The notes under the pieces were generated by a model. That model saw only the letters and a list, made by a program, of their open reading frames with translations, was not told the origin of the DNA and searched no databases. Positions 31,258 through 43,099 of a DNA stretch of 64,000 bases are shown here, in pieces. Made by a program: the position numbers and the translations under genes. Numbering within the stretch: position 1 is the first letter of the stretch; each line of letters opens with the position of its first letter. Source of the stretch: Rheum nobile (taxonomy: Eukaryota > Streptophyta > Magnoliopsida > Caryophyllales > Polygonaceae); assembly GCA_027886185.1 (NCBI GenBank), contig WOAB01000837.1:434001-498000 (forward strand), written 5' to 3'.

Positions 31258-31970
31258 GTATTTCTATTTTCCCCTTATCTTTTTTCTTGTCTTCCATACA
31301 TTGAGGACAATGCATGATTTAAGCATGGGGGAGTAGAGTATTCACTATCTATCTTGTACATATTTCTTTTCCAGCATTGTACTTTGATTTTTAGCATTTC
31401 GAATTTCAGCATTTCTTTTCAAAAAAAAAAAAAAAATCGAAAAATCCTGGGACAAGCTGAAAACCTGAAAGGGCGGCTTGGGTAAAAAGCAGGTGACCCG
31501 GACCAGCGCTAGGCTGGGGTAAAAAGGTGTCTGAGTGACGTGAGCTATGTGAGCACATCTATGAAAAAAATACGAGTGGCTAGGATAAAAACCCGAAAGG
31601 GCTCCTATGCAAAATGAGTGAAAAGAAGAGGAGTGATTTTAGGATCTCATTTTACCTGAAGGGGCGACATAAGAAGAGGAGATAAAGAAGGATTGTCGGG
31701 TAGGTCACTCTGGGAGGCATAAGGAGTCATAGATGGAGGCTAGGATTAGAGGTCACTTTACACTATTGGATGTCCGGGTTGAGCTTGGGGGAAGTACTCT
31801 GCTTGCCCTCAAGTTTATTGAGTTATGGATGTGTTGTAGATGAGATTGGTGCCAGGAGCTTTGGCATGAGTTAGGTAACTCTTAGTTGGAGGATATGCTT
31901 CCTGAGACCTTGGGTGCTGCATTGGAGGAGTAGACTTTCTTTTAGTTTACTCGAGGACGAGCAAAGGTCT
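31258..31970 (+). other. J 3' non-coding region
   Basis: Contains a first PPT-like block at 31300-31338 (ACATTGAGGACAATG, then AAGCATGGGGGAG), an A run, and words such as CCTGAAAGGGCGG and CCCGAAAGGGC that recur in the same region of K. No gene. Confidence 0.6.
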
Positions 31971-31985
31971 AAGCATGGGGGAGTT
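31971..31985 (+). other. Polypurine tract of J
   Basis: AAGCATGGGGGAGTT directly precedes the LTR start TGATAAGC and repeats the motif at 31323. Confidence 0.75.
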
Positions 31986-33296
31986 TGATAAGCACTACTT
32001 TGTAGGGCTTAACTAAGAATTATTAGAGGTTTTATTGGTTCCATTCGGGTAGATTTAGACACATTCTTGTGTATGGCGTTTGGAGGCGAAGTTGGTGTTT
32101 TTGGAGGTGTTTGAGCTACTTTGGATATCATGAAGACACTGAGGAAGGAAGCCATCAAGAGAAGACGCCAAGGAGTGAAGATGAGACAGGTTGGTGCAAG
32201 GCAAAGGACAAGAATGCCGAGCATTAACCGCGATCGCGGGCATGGGTGCCGCGATCGCGGGACTCGGAGCATGTCGAGAGTTTTCTGCGGGCGCGAAGAG
32301 ATTGAAGGGCGCGGAGCCACATGGGCCGCGATCAAGGTCCACCATCCGCGATCGCGGGTCTGACACGGCAGAGGCTCGGACTTATTCCGAATTATCTTTT
32401 TAGTTTTCTTTTCCCTTTTTCTTATTTCTATTTCAGTTATTTGCTTAATGGGCTAGGTCATTTGTTAGGGCCCTATAAATACTCTCCTTATGCATTAGGG
32501 TAAGAAATCCAAACTTTAGTTGCAATTTTCATTCATCGTTGTTTTCTTTTCCTTTGAAGTTTCTACCATGACTATGAGGAGCTAAGCCTCTTTGGATTAG
32601 TCCGGTAATGGAAGCATGAGTTCGTTCATCTGGTTGTGAGGTTTTGTTCATATCTATCTATCCTATTGAGTTATATCTTTTCTCTAAGCAAATTCATATT
32701 TGAATGTTTGTTGGTTTATCTAGACTGATCACCTAGGTTTATTGTTTTCATTCATCTTGCTAATACTAGGGAACTGTTGGGCTAACGTTCTAGTATAAGT
32801 AGCAAGCATTGATTGTTATCTGCATCTGTGGATTATATCTATGTGGGAATTGATTACATGGTAAATGCATCTGAGCGAGCGTTCTGTGTATCCTGGTTAA
32901 TTCTTATATGCATTGCTGCCTTTGGGTTAAACCTTTAGTGGTACTAGGGTTATTCATTGGTAAGGGTTCTTTGTGGAAGGTTTTCCTCTGAATTTACATA
33001 AGATTGGGACAGGAATAACCGAATAGGAAGATATGACTTAATCTATGAATAACCTTTGAATGACTTATGTGGACATTACTTGGCTAAGTGTTTTTCTCTA
33101 TTGATATTTCATCCATTCTACTTTGCTTTGTTTGTTTCGTTTGTGACCAACCAACCATACAACCCCCCTTTGTGACATTGCATGCTACCACCATTGAATT
33201 TCTTCCTTCTCTGTGGGATCGACCCTGACTTGCTTACTATACTTTGTTTAGTGAGGATTTACTTTTGATTAGGGATACGACGACTACCTCCGACCA
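31986..33296 (+). repeat. 3' LTR of J
   Basis: TGATAAGCACTACTTTGTAG to CTCCGACCA, 1311 bp. TATAAATA at 32474-32481. Three CCGCGATCGCGG units at 32228-32358. Near the end it has GTGGGATCGACCCTGACTT, a block also found near the ends of the K and I LTRs, which groups the three. Confidence 0.82.
32474..32481 (+). promoter_or_regulatory. TATA box of the J LTR
   Basis: CCCTATAAATAC in the middle of the LTR; the best TATA match in it. Confidence 0.55.
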
Positions 33297-33676
33297 GCTG
33301 GTGTCATCCATCTCATACGGCACATCAGGTAAACGTCCCTTTCCATGAAGGCCTGATTACGATGATGAGGGCAGATGATGTTTTTAAGAGTTTTCCAAGG
33401 TTGAAGATCCTAGACGTGAGATCGCTCAGATCAAGACCCTTCGTGAATTTTATTTATTTAAAAGACTTCCGCTGTATTGAAACAATTCTGTATTTGGTTG
33501 TATCTGGTGTTAGAAGTTGTAAAATGTGACTTTGGTTTAAATAATATTTATGATATTTAATAAAGTTTTGTGTTATATTATGGTTGTAATAAAATGGTTA
33601 AGCCTTGGGTGACCCCAGATGTGTAATCTGAGGTCACTGGCGGTAATACTTTCAAAGGAATATTTGGGGGTGTTAC
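33297..33676 (+). repeat. 3' LTR of element A, right part
   Basis: Matches 5' LTR 6765-7145 with a few substitutions and ends GGGGGTGTTACA. It is followed at once by the truncated pol of element F, with no target duplication matching A's left flank. Confidence 0.88.
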
Positions 33677-33991
33677 ACTTTCCACTTGAAAGGTAAGCGA
33701 ATCACTCTCCACCCATTGGCACCACATGAGATCATGGCTAATCACATAGAAAGGGAGCAAAGGAAATTGTCCAAGGAAAAGGAAGCCATGGCCAAGGGCA
33801 AAAAGTTGTCCATAGGGAGCAAAGCAGGTGCATCCAACCACATGCTCTTTGCTAAGCCGAAAGAGGTGATGCACGCCATCTAGGGAAGTAAAGTTTGTTA
33901 CCTTCTCATATTCAAGGAAACATTGTTTTCATCCCAAGGGCTAGATGATCTCCCTATGCCTATTGCTCGTCTTTTGTAGAGGTTTGAAGAT
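33677..33991 (+). pseudogene. F protease-RT linker fragment
   Basis: Encodes GKRITLHPLAPHEIMANH-type sequence corresponding to D's GKRVTMNPMTPHEIVKD (53247 onward), then a Lys/Glu-rich stretch, with a stop at 33881-33883 (TAG). It is the first surviving part of F. Confidence 0.65.
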
Positions 33992-35448
33992 TTGTTCCAA
34001 GAAGACACTCCTAGTGGGTTGCCACCAATTAGGGGAATAGAGCACCAAATTGACTTCATACCCGGGGCCACACTTCCAAACTGTGCTGCCTATAGGGCCA
34101 ATCCTGAGGAGACAAAGGAGCTCCAAAGACAAGTTCAAGAGTTGCTTGACAAAGGCTATGTGAGAGAGAGCCTTAGCCCATGTGCCGTTCCGGTCATCTT
34201 GGTTCCAAAGAAAGATGGAACATGGAGGATGTGTGTTGATTGTCGAGCCATCAACAACATTACCATCAAATATAGACATCCAATCCCAAGGCTTGATGAT
34301 ATGCTCGACGAGTTGCATGGGGCAAACATCTTCTCCAAGATAGATCTAAAGAGTGGCTACCACCAAATAAGGATGAAGGAGGGCGACGAGTGGAAAACAG
34401 CCTTCAAAACCAAGTATGGCTTGTATGAGTGGATGGTCATGCCATTCGGGCTCACAAATGCCCTAAGAACATTTATGAGGTTGATGAACCATGTCCTACG
34501 GTCCTTCCTTGGTAAATTTGTGGTAGTTTATTTTAATGATATCCTGGTTTATAGCCACAACTTGCATGAACACGTCAATCACCTTCGACAAGTCTTAGAA
34601 GTACTAAGGAGTGAAAAATTGTATGCTAATTTCAAGAAGTGTCATTTTTGCTCCGACCATGTGGTGTTTCTAGGCTTTGTTGTGTGCAAGGAAGGCTTAA
34701 AGGTTGATGAGGAAAAAGTGAAGGCAATCCAAGAGTGGCCAACTCCCACCACCATGACACAAGTGCGTAGCTTCCTTGGATTAGCCGGGTTCTACCGAAG
34801 ATTTGTGAGAGATTTTAGCACTTTGGCCACGCCCCTCACCGAGCTCAGCAAGAAAAATATGGTCTTCAAATGGGAGGTTGCGCAAGAGGAAGCTTTTATG
34901 GCTCTCAAGGAGAGGCTCATGCACACACTGCTCCTAGCCTTGCCCGACTTTGATAAGACCTTCGAGATCGAGTGTGATGCATCCGGTATTGGTCTTGGTG
35001 GAGTGCTTATGCAAGGAGGCAAGCCAAATTCCACTTTAGTGAGAAGTTGAGAGGAGATGAGCTGAATTACCCAACATATGACAAAGAGTTATTGGCCCTA
35101 GTTCGAGTGCTCAAGGTATGGCAACACTACCTACTACCAAGGGAATTTGTCATCCACTCGGACCATGAAGCCTTGAAGTTCTTGAAGGGGCAAAGCAAAC
35201 TGAATAAGAGGCATGCCAAATGGGTTGAGTTCATTGAGGCTTTCCCTTATGTCATCAAGCATAAGAAGGGAAATGATAATATAGTGGATGATGCACTATC
35301 AAGGCGGTATACTCTTCTCTCTCTTTTGGATGTTAAATTGCTAGGGTTTTCCTTTATGAAAGAACTTTATGCTAGTGATGAGGATTTTTGTGAAGTCTTT
35401 CATGCATGCATGTCCACGGGAAGTAGAGACCAATTCTATTTGCATTAA
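33992..35448 (+). pseudogene. F reverse transcriptase and RNase H remnant
   Basis: RT (33992-35040) has PPIRGIEHQIDFIPGA, PKKDGTWRMCVDCRAINNI, DLKSGYHQIRM and MPFGLTNA. The catalytic box reads YFNDILVYS, with AAT at 34535 where Asp is expected, so the enzyme should be dead. The frame is lost near 35035, where a few codons before FSEKLRG are deleted. RNase H continues in another frame at 35047 (LNYPTYDKELLALVRVLKVW, HSDHEALKF, DDALSRR) and stops at TAA 35446. Confidence 0.82.
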
Positions 35449-35549
35449 GGGTTCCTTTTCAGAAAGTCTAAGTTATGTGTTCCTAAGGGGTCAACTAGGA
35501 GATTGTTGGTTCAAGAGGCTCACGGTGGGGGACTCATGGGAACTTTGGT

Positions 35550-36314
35550 GTGCTTAAAACCTTGCATACCCTTCAGGAACATTTTTATTGGCCTCGTATG
35601 CATGAGTCAGTCAATAAGTTTTGTGCCTCATGTACCACTTGTTTGAAAGCTAAGTCTAAAGTCCAACCTCATGTCTTGTACACTCCTTTGCCCATTCCCC
35701 AAGCCCCTTGGGAAGACATCTCCATGGATTTTTTATTAGGGTTACCTCGGTCTAAGAGAGGGAGGGACTCCATCTTTGTTATGGTAGATAGATTTTCAAA
35801 AATGACTCACTTCATTGATTGCCACAAAACTGATAATGCTTCACATGTTGCTAATCTCTTATTTGATCAAGTTGTGAGGCTACATGGTATTCCTAGGTCC
35901 ATAGTCTCGGATAGAGATGTGAAATTCTTGAGCTACTTTTGGAAGACTCTTTGGGCAAAGCTTGGAACGAAACTTCTCTTCTCTACGACTTGTCATCCCC
36001 AAACGGATGGGCAAACTGAAGTGGTAAACCAGACTCTTGGTTCATTGCTTAGATCATTATTGCACACTAACCTTTGCAGGTGGGAGGAGTGCCTCTCCTT
36101 CATTGAGTTTGCATACAACAAGTCGTTCCACACCGCCACCAAGCGCACACCCTTTGAAGTGGTGTATGGCCAAAATCCTACTACTCCATTGGACCTCATG
36201 CCTTATGCTACCAAGGATCGTGAAAGCAAAGAGGGGGCTAGCCATGCTGCAAGGATCAAGAAGTTGCACGAGATACAAGGCTGCAATTGGAGAGAAGAAC
36301 CATGCAATACATGA
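35550..36314 (+). pseudogene. F integrase core remnant
   Basis: Contains the C-C part of the zinc finger (CASCTTC) and the DDE core: SMDFLLGLP, VSDRDVKF and QTEVVNQ. It breaks by frameshift near 36290 (KLHEIQGCNW). The upstream finger His residues lie in a different frame around 35500. Confidence 0.8.
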
Positions 36315-36444
36315 AGCAAGCCAACAAGGGCCGCAAGGAGGTGATCTTTGAGGCGGGAGACCTCTTTGGGTACATCTAAGGAAGAAGCGCTTCCCCACCC
36401 TTCGCAATTCGAAGCTCAAGCCTAGAGGAGATGGGCCATTTCAG

Positions 36445-37176
36445 GTGCTCGAGAGGGTAAATGACAATGCCTACAAATTGGAGCTTCCCCCTACCTATGG
36501 CGTCCATGATGTCTTCAACGTGGCAAATTTGGCTCCCTTTGTGGTGAATGATGAAGACCTACATGAAGATATTGATTCGAGGTCGAATCCCTTTCAAGAG
36601 AGGGAAGATGATGTGACTATGTCCCATCAAGGAAGCCTTGACGCCTCAAGCGCCGCAGCGGCCGCCGCGCCTATGTCATCCTCGGCACCCGTCAAGCCCC
36701 CGAAGGCCATCACACCACTTCCACACTTTGCTCGGAAACCGAGGGTTCTCTCAGAGGCCCTAGACCATGAGGAGTTGAACCAAGCCAAGTGCGCCGCCGA
36801 AACCTTGTCAAAGCTAGACGACGACCGTAACGCCTTGCCCATGGTCGGCCCCTCCGCGGAACCAGCGGCCATTCTTCAAGATGGCCTGCCCAACCAAAGT
36901 CTACAACACTCCTCAAGCCCTAAAGAAAACCCTCACTCAAGGTTGGCCGGTGAAAGTCTCAAGGAGCCACGTCGTCGCCACTCACCTCCTTTCACGTGCG
37001 GTCAAGCTAGGGTTTCACCCTTGGAGCACGGCGATGAGCCACCACCTGGAGCCATTACGCGTGCGCAAGCCAAAGTGATTCAAGCCAAGCTCAAGAGGGG
37101 TCTTCTAAGCCTTGGAGCGCCAAGCCATGACTTTGTGGACTCCATGACCTTGCTAGTGGCGCTCCGAGCCACCTAA
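36445..37176 (+). pseudogene. F integrase C-terminus running into the 3' LTR
   Basis: Starts with the SH3-like end (LERVNDNAYKLELPPTYGVH, DVFNVANLAPF), crosses the LTR start at 36609 in frame and continues about 190 codons through a poly-Ala stretch to GAITRAQAKVIQAKLKRG. Pol ending inside the LTR is a known trait of CRM elements, where this tail is thought to guide integration; whether that applies here is inference. Confidence 0.72.
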
Positions 37177-37703
37177 GGAGCCCAACCGCCGGCGTCTTGC
37201 ACAAACTCCTCTACTTTTAATGTGATATTTACTTGGGGAAGGGGAGAGTCTAGGAGTTAAGTTTTGGTGGCCATATGAAGGGGTGGCCGTGTGCTCCTTG
37301 GAAGCCTATATAAGGATGAGTTCTCTTCCTTGTAAATCATCTTCAACTTGAATAAAACCTCTCAAGAAAGCTTGTTTTCCCTTGGAAACTCCAGAAAACA
37401 AATCAGTTTGTGAGTTGCATCGAACTTCCTATCGATCTTCCTCTTTGGGTGAGTTACATCCCTTAGACTTAGGTCACCTTGTTCTTCCTTTAGTGGTGCA
37501 TTATATCCACTTAAGAAAGATCACCTATCCCCTTCACCATCTCCAACAAATTGAGTTCCCATCAACTCCAACTCTCATTCACGAAATCAATCCACAAACT
37601 CACTTGAAGAAGTCCATCTTCCACTAGACCTTGGCACCCTCTTGACGGCTGTCTTCCTTGGCGTTTCCTTGCACTGAGGCTGAAGAGATCATCGATTCTA
37701 TCA
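36609..37703 (+). repeat. 3' LTR of F
   Basis: Begins TGATGTGACTATG after the purine-rich CAAGAGAGGGAAGA, analogous to D's TGATGAGTCC. It ends about ATTCTATCA, where sequence matching LTR family H resumes. TATATAA at 37307-37313 is a likely TATA box. Confidence 0.65.
37307..37313 (+). promoter_or_regulatory. TATA box of the F LTR
   Basis: GCCTATATAAGGATG, followed by a pyrimidine-rich leader. It is a good TATA context. Confidence 0.5.
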
Positions 37704-39376
37704 TGTGACGTAAGCTTCATTTTAACCTAAGTTAATTTTTCTACATATTAATTTTGGGCTAAAATAATATTAGAAACTTAGATTTATAAAATAAATAAGT
37801 TTGGGTAACTTTTGTAATTTTTGAAAAGTTATTCAAGGGTATTTGCCACAACTTGGAAAGTTAGGCAAAATAATGCAATAAGCCCAAAAACGCGTGAGGC
37901 CCGATGGAACTATTGTTCACCCATATTCCCCAAGCAGCCCATGGACCTCGACCGAGCTCTCCCATGGCGGTTTTGGGCTGATTTCGGTCCTATTTTCGCC
38001 TCGCTTCCTTCGATTAAAGCATGGTCCTTGTAGAGAGGATCAAAACGCGCAAGATCTTTGTAGAATTGGAAAGAATAAGCTTAAGACGAGATCAAATTTC
38101 TTTGTAGAAGGCAAGAATATCATCTGAAAACGAGTTTTGGTAATTTGTTGAAATCGGGGCCAATTCTAGATCGTTTCCATCGATATATTATACGATTTTG
38201 AAGATCTTTTCGAGCTTTTTCCAACCCCTATAAATAGGGCTGCAATCGTTGAAGTTTGGTCATCCAATTTCGAGATCAAAGCCGCAAGTCCTAGAATTTT
38301 CGAAGCCTTTGTTGTCGTCCAGTTTTCGACCACCACCGAGCACCTCCGCCTCAATTGCCGCCACCAATACTTGCGTCGGGAAGCCACCTTCAAAATCCCT
38401 CTTGCCCCGCCACCATACCTCCACCTTCGAGCCCCAATTTCAGCCTTGAACCACCAGGTGCCGCCGCGACCGGTTTGGAGAAATTCTGGATTGGTTCGAT
38501 TTTTCTTCTTTTTTTTTTTTATTTTGGATTAATCTTGATTAATTAAATTAATCTAGATTACTGGAATATTAGTTGAGATTAATTTAATTTTATAAATATT
38601 AAAATTAAATTAATTATAATTATTTTGGGTATTATCTTATATTATGAATTGTTAAATTATAACTCTTCATTTAGGGAATATTTTGAGTTAGAAATTTTTA
38701 GGATTATAAATAAAATATTGGATTAATTTATTTATGATATGATTATTTAGAATATACGACTAATTGATTTTTATAATCGAATAAATAATCGTTTTGATAA
38801 AGAAGCCTTGAAAAATTGATTTATTTAGAGTTAAATAAATTCAATTAGGAACTGAGACATTGTATCCTTCAAATGTCGATATTGAATAAATTATCTAACT
38901 ATTATTTATTTATTGTGTGTGATTTGGGTACGTCTCGGAATTGCGTTTGGAACGGAAATAAAGTAGGGAGCCAATTTGCTTTTCGAAAGCAACCATCTCC
39001 GGCACAACGTTCATCTTCTTCGTGACAAGGCAAGTGATGATTCGCTCTTGCATATTTATTCCATTTTTATCTTAATTGACAGTGACTCGATTGTGCTATT
39101 AAGTTTGGATAAATAATCCTCTTGTCGTTTGGGAAATTCTTTGATGAAATGGTGTGATAAATGAACCTTATTATTATGTTGTATAATATGCTAGCAACGA
39201 CCTATATATATATATTATAATTATAGGGTGTTAGATAAACTTGGAGCGGACTTGTGCATTTGGTGTGGACATATATGCTAGTTTAGCACGAGTATTCGTA
39301 GGAACGTTATTTATCTTACGAGGTTTAGCTGTTTTTTTATAATTGGTATTAGGAGGATTATTGCTCTAATACTTTT
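37704..39376 (+). repeat. LTR H (Tekay type), part 1
   Basis: Matches the B LTR from AAGCTTCATTTTAACCTAAG (compare 58380) onward; the first part is missing because F lies there. TATAAATA at 38229-38236. It contains the block GGCAAGTGATGATTCGCTCTTGC (39029-39051, shown here only as a location marker of the shared block) and GAGTATTCGTAGGAAC. Interrupted at 39376 by solo LTR G (target duplication CTTTT). Confidence 0.78.
38229..38236 (+). promoter_or_regulatory. TATA box of LTR H
   Basis: CCCCTATAAATAGGG. The same context occurs in G (40260-40267); in B it is mutated to TGTAAATA. Confidence 0.55.
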
Positions 39377-40259
39377 TGTAATAACCCTCATTTTATAATA
39401 AGGGTAATATGGTAAACTTTAATTTGATAAAAATAAAAGTTCTGAAATTTATTTTATTTCTTTTAGAGGAGTAATTTAAATTTTCATTAACTTAAGTTCA
39501 AAAGATAGGTTAAGATAATTTTATACAAATTATCAAATGAGTTATAATAGTTTGGTGTAGAAATAAATAAATAATTATAATAATAAATGTAGTTTTAGAA
39601 TTTTAAATAATAATAAAGGTCATAAGAATTATTATGCTTATTCATGAAGGGATAAAATAATAATTACCTAAAGTATGTTATCTCTTTAAGTTATGGTTGG
39701 TCTAAATTATGATTAACCTTATGGTTGGTCTAATTTTTTTAAGAAATGCATGAACCCAATTAACAAAGTGTTAAATTTTTTTAAGTATGGTTAAAATTAT
39801 AAGAAAGGGGTAACTTAAGCATAGAATTACTAAAATAATTAAGTTTGAGAAAGTTGGGATAATTTTTGAAAAATTATTCAAGAGCATTTTTGCCCAAACA
39901 TTAAAAGTTGCGGCAAAAATGCAAATATGCAAAAGCTGGAAGTACTATTCATTGCCTCCCACAAATTGCCCAGTCGTGGAGCTCTTGTTGCTCCCATGGC
40001 AGTTTTGCCCACAAATCGGGACTCGTTTGGGCTCGATTTGTCCAACTAACCTATGGGATTTTAAGACGACGATTATATGCACATTATATCGGTGGAATCG
40101 AAAGGAAATAATCTCAAACACGATTGAATTTTAACATTTAAGGTAAGTTTTTACACGTTTTGAACGATTTGGAAATTTGGCAAAATTGGGGCCAATCCGA
40201 GATCGTTTCCTTGCAAATTTTATATGTATTGAATCTCTCTTCGAGACCTTTCCAACCCC

Positions 40260-40267
40260 TATAAATA
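40260..40267 (+). promoter_or_regulatory. TATA box of solo LTR G
   Basis: CCCCTATAAATAGGA, aligned with the TATA of LTR H. Confidence 0.55.
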
Positions 40268-42304
40268 GGACTCCAATCGTAGAGATTTCATCATCCAATT
40301 TCACCCTAGAACTCAAGAACCCTAGAAAATCACAGCCCTCTGTTGCAGGATCAATTACCGCCACACCGGAGCTCCATTGGCGCCATCACCATCACCATTA
40401 GGTCTGCCTGGAAGTCTACTTCAAGAGCCCCAAGGTTCCGCCGCAGGAAAACCACCGCCGCGCCTCCAATTTTGACGATTTCCGCCGGCTGCCACCAACG
40501 ACGAACCAAATTGGGTATTTTCGGATTTTTGTCTGATTTTTAATTTCTTTTATTTTTCTTTGTTATTATTTGGCTTGATTAAGGTTAATTAAATTAATCT
40601 TAATTACTGAATAATAAGATGGAATTATTTTGATTTTAATAAAATTAAAATTAAAATAATTAGAATTACTTTGGGTATTATCTTAGACTATGAATGGTTA
40701 AAATATTAACTTTTCATCTAGATAAAATTTTGGAGTGAAACTTCTGGACTTATAAATAAATTATGAGATTTATTTATTTATGAAAAGATTATTTAGAATA
40801 TACGACTAATAGATTTTTAATTGTATAAATAATCGTTTTATCGATAAGCCTTGAAAATTGAATAAGTTGGAGATAAATTAATTCAATTTAAATCTTGAGA
40901 CATATACCCTTCAAAGTTCAGTATTAAATAAATTATCTAATTATAATTTACTTTGTGTGTGATTTGGGTACATCTCGGATTTGCTTTTGGAACGGAAATA
41001 GAGTAGAGATTCAAGTTACTACCCGGAACCAATCATCCCCGTAATACTGTTCATCTCTCCGTGATTCAAGGGAAGTGGCGGTTCGCTCTTGCATATTTAT
41101 TCCATTTCATCTTAATTGACAATGAATCGGTTGTTCTATTAAGTTGGGAAAAATAATTCTTTTATCGTTTGGAAACTTGTGTGAATAAATGATGTGTTAA
41201 TTGAACCTTATTACTAGGTTGTATAATATGTTAGCTACAACCCGTATATATATTGATATTATTATTATAGGGTGTTGCTATTTATAAATGGTGTGGATTT
41301 GTTGTGCATTGGTGTGGATATATAAATGCTAGTTTAGCACGAGTATGCGTAGGAACGTTATTTCCTTGCGAGGTTTAGTCGCTTCTTTATAACTTTGTGT
41401 TAGGAGGATAAATGTCCTAATGCTTTTGGTCATGACCTATCCCTATCTGAATATAGGTGGTGGTGCACTTAGCTAGTGCCAATCTTCGGGATTTATTCCC
41501 ATCTTATATCTTATTGTGAGATCTGTTGTGGAAATTAAAAGCTTTAACGTTAATGCGCGTTTTGGAATTAAATAAGATAAGTGCCGTGTTGCACATAATT
41601 TATATACCCTCGAGTGAGAAGTACAAAGTGGAACCCGTCCAGACTCTTGTTTTAAAGTAAGTCGTCTTTCCAATCTGAATTCGCATTATGCGGTGAGGTT
41701 GGTCGTGGACCCAAACAATCAAGGTCGGTTTTCATACTTTGTGTGAAATATAATGTTTCCAAAAAATTTCATTAATTTTCCATAAGACTCATCTTCTTTG
41801 GAGTATTCTCTTGTCGCATACCTTTTCTTTCGTTTTCAGTGAGAGTATTTGGGTTATATACCGTCTATCGGTTTTTATTCAAGAGACAATGATAGTAACC
41901 ATATACAATCACAAGAACCATTTTGTTTGAGACCTTGCGTACTCTTTCATTAGACTGACCAACCAATTTGGTCAATACCTGATTAACCATTTTGTTTGAG
42001 ACCTTGCGTAGTCTTTCATCAGTGGTTGGTCTCTGACGCCTTGAAATAACAAATCGAAGACGAAGGCTTACAGTTGAAGATTGAAGATTTTAAGTAATAT
42101 ATTTTTAAAGTTGTCTAGTATTGACTTAATCTTTTTAAATAAATGTAAGACCTAGTTAAGTTAATCATGTGTTAGGGCTTATTTAACAAGTCTTCCGTTA
42201 TAATAATTATATTTTGTAAAAACTTATCTCCTCAATTTACGAGAGGAATATTAATAAAAACTTGATATTTATTTCAAAAGTCTTCCACTACTCTTTTGTT
42301 ATAT

Positions 42305-43028
42305 AACTAGCATGTGTCTCCGTACCTTGCACGGATATCACCATATATTTTAAGAATGAATTTAAATTTGTTTATAGTATGTAAAATATAAAAGAGAATT
42401 ATATAAAAAAATTAACATGATGTATCTGACAGATAATTTCTTGATTGGAATAATTTATAAGGTGTATTGTATGATGAAAATTGAAGATAGATGTGTGAAT
42501 TTATATTAAGAGAAGAACATATAATATAGGAAATTTATATAATTAATAAAAATAAAACTATACTAAAATAAAACTGCATATTGTATTCTTTATAGTGAAG
42601 TTTAGGGACAATCTATTCACCCTTATTAAATCATGAACACTAATTAAGTATGATAATAATGTTTTTGATAAGTGCATAATTATATGTATGTTGGTGGATG
42701 AATCGTATAGCGTTAATTATTTACGAACCATCTATCTATATACATATCTTTATAATGGAATTTACGGATAATTAACGTACATATTATATTATTGACACTA
42801 ATTAAGTATGATAATAATGTTTTTGGTAAGTGCAAAATTATCATGTACAATGGAAAATATTTCGGGTGGTAATTTAGAAAATTTGTATAAATGAAAGATA
42901 AAATAAATTGTAAATAGAATAAGGATGAATAGGTAAATATACATAATTATTTGATGACGTGACATACTTAGATGAACAACACGTAGAAAAGATAATTACG
43001 GCTTTAGTAGTAGTATATATATAGATGT
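42305..43028. mobile_element. Insertion of unknown class within LTR G
   Basis: Absent from the equivalent place in the B LTR (about 60185-60215). It starts ATAACTAGCATGTGTCTCCG with TACCTTGCACGG and ends near TAGTAGTATATATATAGATG. It is AT-rich and contains two copies of a GACACTAATTAAGTATGATA-like unit (about 42637 and 42796). No ORF. It resembles common non-autonomous plant elements with CCGTGC..GCACGG near one end, but the class is unresolved. Confidence 0.45.
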
Positions 43029-43099
43029 TTATTTATTCATTTAAGTATAATTGTTCCGATTAAAGCCTTTAGTGACTTTGACACTACTACAATAACGAG

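Larger units (their letters stand above)
18698..33296 (+). mobile_element. Athila-like element J, 3' portion only, split by element K
   Basis: J starts abruptly inside A's LTR without a 5' LTR, gag or pol. It has a third-ORF type gene (18741-18997 and 30141-31257), a non-coding 3' region with two PPT-like blocks, and a complete 3' LTR (31986-33296). On return to A at 33297, 258 bp of A's LTR (equivalent to 6507-6764) are missing. The left end of J was therefore lost in a deletion that also removed flanking LTR sequence. The layout matches that of K. Confidence 0.8.
4961..33676 (+). mobile_element. Tekay-like (chromovirus) Ty3/gypsy retrotransposon A, disrupted by nested insertions
   Basis: Element A runs from a TG..CA 5' LTR, through a primer site, a pre-gag ORF, gag, protease-RT-RNase H-integrase with a chromodomain-like C-terminus, and a polypurine tract, to a split 3' LTR. 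Nested inside are E (9729-12051) and J with K (18698-33296). The order PR-RT-RH-IN marks it as Ty3/gypsy. The tail reading VVPLVRILW..VTWE matches, from memory, the Tekay/Del-type chromovirus integrase end. It is inactive: pre-gag and gag carry stops, the first RT catalytic Asp is Asn, and the integrase is duplicated out of frame. The flanks (TAGATG left, CTTTCC right) show no target duplication, so the two ends may come from different insertions joined by recombination. Confidence 0.85.
33677..37703 (+). mobile_element. CRM-like chromovirus F, 3' portion
   Basis: Starts in the protease-RT linker, right at the end of A's LTR, and runs through RT, RNase H and integrase to a 3' LTR that the pol frame enters. 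Its protein is close to element D (for example FIPGA.LPN.AAYRA, KKGYVRESLSPCAVP-like sequence). The GAITRAQAK-like tail and the pol-LTR overlap are traits I associate with centromeric CRM elements. The 5' half is missing. Confidence 0.8.
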
